From Byssothecium circinans (lineage: Eukaryota > Ascomycota > Dothideomycetes > Pleosporales > Massarinaceae), in contig ML976991.1 in NCBI GenBank assembly GCA_010015675.1, forward strand, positions 1,031,017 through 1,095,016: DNA of 64,000 nt, written 5' to 3'. The position numbers and the translations under genes were made by a program. Below the pieces are notes generated by a model, which worked only from the letters and a program-made list of their open reading frames with translations, did no database searches and was not told the origin of the DNA. Every line of letters starts with the position of its first letter. Position 1 is the stretch's first letter. Below, piece after piece: positions 11,138 to 20,988 of the stretch.

Positions 11138-11850
11138 GCGTGATAAGAGATAGTGGGGAGAAGAATAGGTATCTGCGAAAAAATTGATTCGTGAGCGCTG
11201 CTCTTGGATCTAATAGGATGGTATCTTGATGAGGGCGAGCTTGGAGGAAGCGCAAGGGTGAGGGCGGGAAGCCTGAGCGTTGGGGTTACGAGATTATGGA
11301 TGTACATATACGGTTCAGTTCATGTGAGGCTTGCTTTTCAGCAAATTTACGCTATACGCAGACCTGTCTTAGGGTTGGTTCCAGCGTGCAGTAAATGTTT
11401 GAAAGTGAAATCGAGAGGGAGACGAAGACCGTGGAGAACCGAGGCGCCATAGTCCATGCAGATCTCTTGTCTGTCTTATAAAATCAGTAATACTAACAAA
11501 CAGAACCGTCAACGGTGTAGAGTGATTAAATACGACTCTGATTGACTACGGACCTTGGGACCCTGCCGACGCGTATGAAGGCTGCAGCCTACCCCGTGCA
11601 CTTCTGAGATGCACAACAGCTCATCCGATGCCTTGACTTTCACAGTACTGGCGCAAAGGTTTGCGGCCACTCCCGACCTTGGAATGCACGGGAAACGTGC
11701 CTATGCAAATTATTTTTTTGGGCATACCAGTGTACGTAGATACATGCCGGCAAAAGACAGACGAAGCACCACAATTTAGATAATCGCACGATCATCAAGG
11801 TAACCTTTCACTCACGCTCTCGAAACTCTGGCCTATATGGTTTGTATCCT
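11138..11850. other. Intergenic between convergent genes
   Basis: Holds the 3' flanks of the GST gene and of the minus-strand gene to its right. I see no coding region, RNA gene or repeat. Confidence 0.5.
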
Positions 11851-12646
11851 TCACCATCCTCCTGCTTCGGCGGACAATACGCCTGATAGCTGTGCTGAAC
11901 CGGGGGGGGCGGACTTCCGATAGACTTGTTGCGAGGAAGTAGAAGTAACTGATGAAGGCCCTGGCTGAGTGAATCCTTGAGAACGCAGGTACTCCATGGA
12001 GATATCATGTGATGACCGACGGTCGCGAGATGCCTCCGATACGACAAATGGGGCCGACTTCTTGTGCAGAAGGGTTCTGCGTGGAGCCGGAACGGTCATA
12101 GGGAACGGCCTCGATCGCGAGCTATTCTCACGCTGCGCGGGAATGGCAAATTGCGGTGGAGACGCATTCTTTCTTACGGCTGCAGGGCGTGCGGCCTTGG
12201 GAGTCGTGTCGTTGTCTGTGTTTCCAGGCTGGGGCTCAATAACTTCTCCGGGAGCTGTGCGGTCGATGACGACTCCGAGATCGTGCTCCATGCCGTCTAG
12301 GAGATTCTGCAGTGCCTCACAGATAGATGCCTTCTCGACGCTCTTGCGGAGAAGAACACTTTCTACACAACCGAATGGGCCGCAGTATGCAACGAGCGCG
12401 GCTGTGTGCTGACCTTCCGAGATGCCAGCCGTGCGGGTGGTCACAACGTTGTAGCCATGATTGATTACCCGAGGCGAAGGCCCGTGGAGGGCGGGCGCGT
12501 TGCCTGCGACATCTGTCAGCTTTGGCTACTTTCGCTGTTATTGGGAGGTTTATGAACTTGCATAGAATTCGAGATCGGAGGTGATTGTATTCTTTGAGGT
12601 GGGCTTCCTGCCGTGCGCTTCGTTCAAATTTCGCGAATGATGGCAT
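11851..12646 (-). CDS. Conserved-looking protein of unknown function
   Basis: Predicted 245-residue protein in two exons, 12646-12562 and 12503-11851. The intron at 12504-12561 begins GCAAGT, a GC-AG intron. The overlapping GT choice four bases further shifts the frame and meets an early stop, so the GC donor is favoured. The first 130 residues look folded (mixed hydrophobic segments such as HTAALVAYCGPFGCVESVLL). The C-terminal half is rich in Pro, Ser and Arg and probably disordered. I do not recognise a family. It faces the small gene at 13446 across a shared upstream region. Confidence 0.55.
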
Positions 12647-13445
12647 GTTAAGTGGGGAGGATTTCAGAGTGTTTAGTTGAAGGTATGGTCGTATGTTGTG
12701 TGTGTGCGTGTCGAACGAGGTTGTTGCGCTGTGTGGTTAGACGTGACAAAGTCGCGTTGCGAGCGTGTATGGTAGCACAGCAATCAATCATTTAACGCCC
12801 TCCTAGAACCATCACGCTCTCTGCGACGCTATTTCGCCGCATTTGGAGATTTCTCGAACATGCTTAACACGTTCGAAACTGAAAGGCAGTGTGTCGCGCA
12901 TGAAAGAAACCCGACGAGCTTAAGGACCACTTTCGAGCTTTACTGTCCTGGATCGAAAGTCTGGCAACGCCTTCCAGACTTTACCCGTTGAATCGGCGCA
13001 AGACTATTGCATTCGTACCATGAGAACGGAGGTCTGGGTGAAGAGAATGTGGGTGCAGCTGCTTTGTTTTAGAGGCGGCCGCGAATGAAATCTGGCAGAA
13101 GCCGCATGCGGTGAAGGAAGCATACGGTAGCAAACCTTGGTCCGGGAAACGTACAACCTTGGTCGAGCCTCCATGCGAACCGTAAATCCAGTGAGCCAGA
13201 AGCATACGAATAGCCTCAATTACCCCTCACAAAAGAAATATTTGAGTCGCGCTCTGTGCGCGGGCAATTGTTAGGACCAAAAACAGGTTGGAGATAACTT
13301 CCACCAGCCGCGTCCTTTTGCGTCATACACGAGCCATCTCCACCATGTCTCTTTCGCAAAGGTAAATATCCCGGATTTCCCATACTGCCGCGTTTATAGC
13401 TCTTCCCCTCTCATCCTAATATATTCGCGCTCATTCAACGCCGAA
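12647..13445. promoter_or_regulatory. Divergent upstream region of two small genes
   Basis: About 800 bp between the start at 12646 (minus) and the start at 13446 (plus). No convincing TATA box or further gene was seen; frames inside it lack protein-like composition. Confidence 0.4.
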
Positions 13446-13841
13446 ATGTCAACCACGCCCACTAAAACTACCCCTACGGCCCAAGCCAAAGACTCGCTCG
13501 AAGTCTTCAACCATCTCAAAAGCCTCATTCTCTGTGCGTACTCCAGACTCCAACTACATCGCATGACGTCACAGCCCTGACATCATGCAGCAAATGCGAA
13601 ACTCCTCCACGGCGGTTCCGTCGGAGGGCGTCCGCGGACCTATGACATCGCTACGTCTACCAAAGTACGCGGCCAGAAACAGTTCCGCGTCAGCCTTGTC
13701 GCGTACGACGAAAATCATAAAGGTACCGGCAAAATCGACGTTGACAGTAAGATTTTGAGCAAGAGCGCGATCAAATTGAGCTTGGAGCAGGCGATGGAGG
13801 ATCTTTTGAAGAAGACGCAGGAGGAATTGTGGAAGGACTGA
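13446..13841 (+). CDS. Small protein of unknown function, paralogue A
   Basis: Predicted 112-residue protein in two exons (13446-13533, 13591-13841) with a GTGCGT donor and GCAG acceptor. The core reads LILSNAKLLHGG, then FRVSLVAYDE, then a C-terminal helix AMEDLLKKTQEEL. I do not know the family. The predicted protein at 16310-16761 has the same arrangement: IMSNARFLWG, then YEVTLVAYRM, then a lysine-rich C-terminal helix. In both, a phase-1 intron splits the Ser codon of the SNA motif. Shared motif order and intron position indicate descent from one gene. The Thr/Pro-rich first 15 residues are probably disordered. Confidence 0.7.
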
Positions 13842-14619
13842 TGGGATGAGATGAAGGTTGGTGTGGGGTCGGACGGGGAATCGCGGGTTGCGTTGGGAGG
13901 TCACGTGACGGCCCAAGCGTCTTGATCACATGCAGTATCCTTGATGTCTTTTAATAAATAGATAATTGTATTCCCCTTGCAAGATCAATATCCGCAGAAG
14001 CCTTTCATAAGTCATGCTGAGAAAAGACGCACGGCTACATATGTGGCAAAGCACTAACCTGCATAAAATGGAGGTATGACACGTTGTTAAGCCAAAAGAA
14101 CCGACAAAACATAGAAGGGAGGCAATGAAAAGCTGTGATGAAAGGAGTGACCAAGCATGTGACCAAGCATCTGAAGGGGATTGGTGTCGTGATAAGACTG
14201 GATGTTCCTTCCAATTGGTCACGTGCTCACTCACTGGCCATAGGGCAGTTTTCGGGGTGCGTGAAAGTCATCGCTCGAACCTCGATGCTTTCTCTAGGGC
14301 GACCGGTAGTATGACTGTTTAGCGATCATGATAAACAAGTGGGCTTGAAAATGTCCCCACAGTGAGGTTGGAGAGGGTCTCATCAGAGCTTGAGGTGTAA
14401 AGAAGGCAGTGATTTAGCCACAACAGCATTTTTGTAAGGCAGGCAAGATGACATTCACGAAGCAAAAGGCTGAAAATATGCACAAATAAAATTTGAAGTT
14501 CAAAATTCGCAAAGCCGATTTTACATCTCAAATCTAGACACCCACTATTCTATCCCTGCTCAAGATGTTCACCCATTCGTTTGGTCCAAGCCCAGAAAGA
14601 AGGAAAGAAAAAAGAATAC
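13842..14619. other. Intergenic between convergent genes
   Basis: No gene, RNA or repeat recognised. A short direct repeat (GACCAAGCAT, twice near 14150-14170) is the only local structure noted. The right end may include a small alternative terminal exon of the next gene (around 14535-14555). Confidence 0.4.
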
Positions 14620-15469
14620 TTACAAGAAGCCCAGCAAGTTGTCGCCCTTGAAGAGAGGATTTGTCTCATCTACCTCCATCTTGGAAGGTACTGGCTCACC
14701 ATAGTCCAGCAGGACCTTCTCGCCATCTTCACGCTCACGTCCCGTCTCACCTCGATCGCGCCAACCACCTTCACGTTCACGACGACCAAAATCCTCGTAT
14801 TCCACCCGAGATCGCTTGAAGCGACCACTCGGTCCGGATGAAGTGTTGTAGAACTGTCCACGCATTGTACGCGTGTCATCGACCGGACCGGAATCGCGAA
14901 TGGCCTTCAGAGTATCGTCCAGGGCAAACTTTCCGTCCGAACCGCAGAAGCCTTGCTGACCAGATATCTGGTCACCAACGTCGTACTTGGCTATGCATTG
15001 TCAGAATCATATCCAGTGAAAATATGGAAGTATAGGATGAAATATACTGAACAGAAGACCAGCGTCCTTGTACAGCCCGTCGACAAGGGCACGAGTCGCT
15101 TCGAGGGCACAAGTATTGACCTCCTTGCGGAGAAACTTGATCGTGCCATCTTGAGAGCATGACAAGATGGAGGCGTACTTTCCGTCAATGTCGATGGTGA
15201 CGATGTCTGTGGCGTACGTTAGTATTATGCGTCAAAGGGAAGGTGCACAGTGACATACCGTAGAACTTGTTTCGCTCGCTTCCGTATAGCATGCGCGCGT
15301 GTCCGAGGACAGTGTTCTTGAGGTCGGCAATCTTGGTGATCTGAGAATGTTAGATACGGTCGTACGTTCAAATTCTGACCACGCTTTCTAATGCACATAC
15401 CTTGTCCGGATCGTTGACTGCGCTGGTTGGTTTGACGATGTTGCCGCCCTCCATAGCCTTCTGGAGCAT
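14620..15469 (-). CDS. Protein of unknown function with charged tail
   Basis: Predicted 226-residue protein from four exons, 15469-15401, 15340-15259, 15206-15048 and 14990-14620, all with GTATGT- or GTATAT-type donors and consistent phases. The N-terminal two thirds appear globular (DIVTIDIDGKYASILSCSQDG). The last 70 residues are rich in Arg, Glu and Gly and probably disordered. I do not recognise the family. The start at 15469 is the first ATG on the transcript after a TATA-like GATAAATAG around 15702-15710, so the leader is about 200 bases and may contain an intron. The stop TAA sits inside a perfect GTAAGT donor. Splicing to an AG at 14557-14556 would replace the stop and add about seven residues. 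Confidence 0.6.
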
Positions 15470-16309
15470 GAGTTGGTTGGCGTTGGGGGACGTCTTGTCG
15501 ACTGATTCAGAAGAAGTTGGATAAAATATAGTCGAAACAGCGAGTGATAGATCTATAGGAGAAAGGAAGAGTAATGGAAGACCGAAGGCTGAATTAACTT
15601 GTTGTAGACTCAAGGCTGACTGATCGAGATCTCGATGTGTCTTCAATGTAGTGGTGTAATTGAAGAGAAGAAGTCTGGGAGGGAGTGAGAACTGCTATTT
15701 ATCCCGGGGCGGGCGACGCTAAAGTGCTCGTTCGGCGGTGAAGTGAGAGGCAGAAGGTATGGAGGTCGACCCTGCTACCGCCCGAGTCGGGGTGACCGCA
15801 AATTGGATGCCGTAGTAAGGGGGAAGTGGAAGTGAAGTGAAGGTGACGACAATTTATACGGCTCCGATTGCTCGTTCTAAGGCGCTGCAGGGCCAAAACC
15901 TATCAGGTGAGGTCTGGGAATGCAGTTAACGAGAAAACGGAAGTATGATCGGCGGCAAGTTTGTGGGACGTAGCGGGCTTCTATTTCTTCGCTCATGTGA
16001 GCATGGTGGATACAAATGCAAACGCTGCGACCGCACCGTTTGCTGAGAAGCTTGAGAAAGATCGCAACAAACCGACTCAGGTCCGAAACTCCAGCCCAGC
16101 TCATTCTACCAAGTGACCCGAGTGTACCAACCAAACCCAAAGACGAAAACGGCCTACAACGTCCGAGCCTCCACCGCTCAAGTAATCGTGCCTTGGAGAC
16201 GCCCTTCACCGCGCAAAGCACCGACGCTCAACTAGCCCTCATAGTTCATGCCCGAGAATGTATCGCCCAGTGAGAGACACTTCGAATCTGCCACCTAGTT
16301 AGCTTAAAA
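15470..16309. other. Leader of one gene and 3' flank of another
   Basis: Both neighbours are on the minus strand. The left part holds the probable leader and TATA-like element (about 15702-15710) of the gene at 14620-15469. Short frames on both strands at 15877-16270 show no domain or splice-supported structure and were not called. Confidence 0.4.
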
Positions 16310-16761
16310 TCACTCGAACCGCCGTCTCCCGCTTCTCAACTCACGCTTTGCCTTGCTAACCATTGCTTGCACGCCTGTCGCTAGCAAATGCATCGCGTCC
16401 AACTGCCCACCACCGGAGCTCTCAAGCAGCACCTTGCCCTCAACCTCGCCATCGTTCAGCATGCGATATGCCACGAGCGTCACCTCGTACGTATCAGCTG
16501 CGCGTTCTCCCTCGTAGATGTTGTCGATGTTATCGCTGGTCTTGTTGGAGAAAGCGGATAGGATGTCGTACTCTACAGAGCTGCCCCAGAGAAAGCGCGC
16601 ATTGGCTGCATGGTGTTAATTGTGCGATTGATTCTTGGGAAGAACGAGCGCATACACATAATATCTTGACGGAGGGCTAGGTAGAGGCCGGGGTTCTCCA
16701 GAAGGTAGGAGTTGGGGATCGTTGGGTTGGATGGTGGATCTCCTGCCGTTGAGGATGACAT
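16310..16761 (-). CDS. Small protein of unknown function, paralogue B
   Basis: Predicted 133-residue protein in two exons (16761-16656, 16605-16310) separated by a 50-bp intron with a GTATGC donor and GCAG acceptor. Landmarks are LALRQDIMSNARFLWGSS, YEVTLVAYRMLNDGEVEG, a Gly/Ser stretch and a basic C-terminal helix. It matches the 13446-13841 gene in motif order and in the exact codon interrupted by the intron. It lies on the opposite strand about 2.5 kb away, so the duplication was inverted or later rearranged. The start at 16761 gives a Ser/Pro/Asn-rich lead before the conserved part. Function unknown. Confidence 0.7.
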
Positions 16762-17759
16762 ATTGTTCGCCTGAATGTGGTGTGAAAAGCGATGAGGCGG
16801 GAATCAGAGATTGGAGGTTGCAAATGTGGAGAGGAAAGAGCGTGTGTGGTGATGTCAGCAAACTCAAAACTCACGACGTCGTTTGCTTGCTATTCTCTAA
16901 GCTTGCGTACGTCGCAACTACTCCAGATGTTTATCCTCACAAACATGGGCTTCCTGTGGCCTTGGGAATGGCTAAGCTTCTCGTCTAGTTTTGGCCGCGT
17001 ATTTTTTCTATTTGCTAAACCATGACATTCCATCGTACGCTGACACTAAAGAAGCCCGGGCCTTCGCAACATGCCAATAACATGAAATACTGTTAAATTT
17101 TTGACAAGCTCAAACTATCAAAAGATTTGTGATACTTTTGATGCATGTGGGCTCAATATAAGTCGGTAGCATGGTATCAATCCCTACGGCAGCTGGTTTC
17201 CAAAATTTCCCCACAAGTGACAATGAGCAGCTGAAGACATATGTAATGTCCGCTTAAGGTTGGTCCTTGAATCTTTTTTGCCCCAATACCGGGGTCTTCC
17301 ATCTCTCAGCCGCACTGAGAGTTGCTTACGTCTCGGACCCCATCTCATCAACAGAAACGTCTATACTTGACGGTTGGTTTACGCTTGTAGGAACAGAAGG
17401 TTAGGCATCAGGTAGCGATGTACACCTCATCATATGGCGCCGGTTCCTTGCCTGAGTCTTGTGCGGAGGTGGATTTCGCGATTCGAATGCCAAAATCTGG
17501 CGTAGTATTCGAGTGGCATTCGCAGGTGCGCTCTGGTTGCTTCGATTGCCCAGCGTCAGGCCGCAAAGCCGACTCGTCTCACTAACCGCCGCTCGACCAA
17601 GAATTACCTAGCGGCCCGCGACTCAATTCCCACCGTCTTCCACTTCACCACCTCAGATCAAAAACTGATACTTTCTCTTTCAATATAGCAGCGTTCAAGT
17701 CTAGACCCACGCCTCCACGTCCTTACGTTAGTTCTTTGCGTGCATCCGAAATCCAAACT
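16762..17759. other. Intergenic, about 1 kb
   Basis: Upstream of the small gene at 16761 (minus) and downstream of the large minus-strand gene. AT content rises around 17060-17170. No gene, RNA or clear repeat was recognised. Confidence 0.4.
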
Positions 17760-20700
17760 CTACTCTCTTCGCCTCTCTGATTCCATTATACGGATCTTCC
17801 TTGGGGGCTTATGAGTAGCCTTAGTCGCGGTCGTCTCTCCTCCGACTCTTGGTGCACCTTTCCTTCTGGCACGCTTTCTCTGGTCTTCAAGCGCCATAAC
17901 CCCAGATCTTTCACCCGGAGCAAATCCTTCGAGTTCGATCTTAGTCTGGCCCTCTGGAGCGCGTTCAGCTGGTCCCGGACCTAAACTCCCTCGGCGTCTT
18001 GCTCTATGCATCTGCTCAACGCGCCTCTCCAGTTTAGCTATCTGCAACTGTGCAATATCCAAACGCATCTCCAGGCTGTCCACAGACTTGTCCCTGAAAT
18101 CTTCTGGTTTGAATGCCATGGGATGTCTTGGACTCCGTTCGAGCGATGGAGAGTCTCGGTCTAGTAGCCCAACTCTGTAATCATTCGTCGAAGCTCGCTT
18201 GTTATGCTCATGTACTGGTTCGCGGTCATTGGCACTACCTCTCCCCATGGCTCGTTCATAGTCTCCGTACCGGTAGCTCTTTTCTGGACTCTTGGGTAGG
18301 AAGTCAACATGGCGGCGCTCAAGGGAGTCGGATCCCTGCCTCGTATCATGCCACCCCACCGAGTATTTCTTGAAGTTGCTCTCGTCAGGCGGCGTTCCGA
18401 TGACTCGCGCCGTTTTCCCTCTAGCCTGGTCTCCTGTTTTCATTATCTGCTGTGAACGGCTGGCCGTGGCCCTCTCGTGGCGGCTTGGCTGGCCGACCTT
18501 GATGTCGTGAAATCTATGAGCGTAATCTTTGGGGCCCCCAGGCGTCTCAAAGTCACTGTAACGGCGCGTCTGCGTAGGATTCTTTGACATCTTTGCGGCA
18601 GAGTAAAGAGCGGAGTATTGTAGGTCATCCTGGACGTAGGAAGGACGCTCTCTGGGTGTATTTTCAGATCCGTCTGAGTCCTCTGGAGCAGTCATGTAAG
18701 CATCGCCCGACCCGTACGCGGAGCTTCCGGTACTCTCGGCGCTCCTTCTACGCTCGCTCGACAACGGCGTTTCTGGCTTAGTTATTGTGATATTTTTATT
18801 GGAATGTGATCGCTCGCGTTCCAAACGGTCTGATTGGTGACGACCTTCGAAATGTAAGGATAGATGCGAGGGCGAAGAAAAATCGTCTTCCGAGAAGGAC
18901 GGAGACAGAGAAGGGCTTCTGGAATACTTATTATCTAGCTCCGGATCGTCTGGCTTGAGATACTTACTCGACGTCTGAGATTGTGGTACCGCGGATTTGC
19001 GAGCGCGAGCTCCCACGAGATCGCTGAACTTCCGAATTGTGCGGACTATAACGGTACGGCGGACCAGGAGGATATGCTGGGTATGGCGGATTAGCAGGAC
19101 GTCGCTGAGGGGTCATCGAGCGCAGAGACGGCGGACCAGGAGGTCGCCGCCAAGAGGTCGCCGAGCGCGGAGATGGCGGATTAGAAGGACGTCGCTGAGG
19201 GGTCGTTGAGGGCGGCGCTGTCTCTTGTGGCGTGATGTGGACGACATGACTTTTCAGACTGGCGTAGAATTCAGCAAGCGGAGTGGCCGGAAGCATCATG
19301 TCCTCCCATATGACCATGCGCAGGTGTCCTCGCAGACATGCCATCATAGCCATGGGGAAGGAGAGATTGACAGAGCTAGTAGTCATGGACGAAGGCCAGA
19401 CCTCAGCGCACTCGTCTTCTGAATATACGGCAGTGAAATCAAAGTAAAATTCCCAGAATGGGTTTTCCCCTCCAAGATCCAAAGAATTAGCTGGCGCTCG
19501 AACTACATTAGAACTTATGTCCAATTCGAAGGGCGATCCCAGAGTGTCGGGGTCTTCGGAGTCATAACTTTTGCAAAGGTGACGGAAATCCTCTTCTTGC
19601 ATATAAAGAATGGTGATGGTCCAGGACAATAGTCGATTTTTCCTACTCATCCTGCGTAACTGCTCGTCCAGAGTAACGCAGGCGTCCATTCGTGTACGGC
19701 TCCAGGACATAATCCCATCTTCCGGGATTCGATCACTTAGCTTGAGGATCGCATCTTCCAATGTTTTCTGTTCTTCAGCCTCAAATTCGCAATGCCCAAC
19801 AACCTTTTGGGCCTTCCTGAGGTGCTCGGACAAATTTGCTGAATCGAAGAGGTGACGTAATACGCTATCTGACTCTGTCGCAGAAAGAGCTGACTGACGG
19901 CTAGTCTGCAGGTGCAAAACGGCGAACATCAGAACGTGAAGAGTCCGTCGAGCGATCCAGATCCCTTTCCCTTTGTCCGATATACAAAGGTAGTTCTCCG
20001 CCGCTGGCCTATTGCTTTTTCGAAGTTGATCAAACTGCGCTTGGTCAGGCGCACGAATTTCCTTCATTTTGTGTACCCGAGGAATCCTTATAACAAGTTC
20101 CTCTATCAACTTTCTCTTGTGGCGAGGCAACCCGACCATTTCCGTCTCTTCCCAACTCCATAATTTATGTGAATCATCCTCAGGTGTGTTTCCACGTGCC
20201 GCTTGCCTTGTGGAATATGGTGTCACTGGACGCTCTGGCATCATAAGGTCGTAATAATCATTGTGTCTGTGGAGATAGCCGAGGTATAATGCGAGCAATG
20301 TTTGAATGGGTACATCTCCCTCCAAAAAGGATGTAGAAAGCTTTACCATGTGCTCTGGCGGGTGCATCCGAAAGACTACCTTATCAATCAGGGGTAGACC
20401 AGACTCGGCGTCACCCACCGTTGGTTCAGGTGGGAGACGCTTGAGGATTCCGCTGAGGCCGATGATCGCTTCACGGCCAAAGTCGCCCATATCTATCTCT
20501 TCAGCTTCATCAACAAGAAGGCCTTTCTCCCGCCGATGAGCGCCGCTAGTGTATCGGTCGATAATCCCTAGCAACAGAAGCCAGCGACGATGAACAGGAA
20601 GTAAGGCCTGTTGTTTCGAAAATGCTAATTTGCCTCTTGAGCGCGTAGTCACACCGTAAGCGCACAGCACGTTTGCGAAATTCAGCCACCCTGTATCAGA

Positions 20701-20988
20701 TCGCGCCTCTGTCTTGCTGAACTTTCGCTCAACTCTTATCTCGGCCCATTCCGGCGGATCTTGCAATTTGGGCACTCTGTAGCTGCGAAAGAACCGTCCT
20801 CCTGGCCACCGACGGTACCTGAGGTAGATATTGCGGGGATCATGCACGCTGTTGAGTGCGGTATAGCGATCGGTCTTGGACTTCCGATAGAGGAGGTATA
20901 TTGGCAGGATACCAGCGAGCGCAATAATGGCCAGCGCGGCGGCAACCCAAGTGCCGATCACTCCAGCAAGATCCAAGCTATCCGCCAT
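17760..20988 (-). CDS. Large single-pass membrane protein, unknown function
   Basis: Predicted 1059-residue protein. Two exons, 20988-18968 and 18918-17760, join two long overlapping frames through a 49-bp intron (GTAAGT donor, TTCCAG acceptor) with correct phase. Residues 8-34 form one transmembrane helix, followed by a basic LYRKSKTDR stop-transfer, so the rest is probably cytosolic. The next 550 residues have a mixed, folded look, with a Trp/Arg-rich RYRRWPGGRFFRSYRVP start. Then come three 15-residue Pro/Arg-rich repeats, a long Ser/Arg/Glu-rich disordered region and, near residues 945-975, a coiled-coil-like stretch (LEMRLDIAQLQIAKLERRVEQ). I have seen this N-terminal pattern described only as hypothetical fungal proteins. 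No catalytic motif is visible. Confidence 0.7.
19085..19216. repeat. 45-bp tandem repeat inside the membrane-protein gene
   Basis: Three imperfect copies, with GGCGGA recurring at 19085, 19130 and 19175. The period is a multiple of three and encodes three variants of a 15-residue unit, for example TPQRRPSNPPSPRSA. Copy number could vary between strains without frame loss. Confidence 0.65.
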
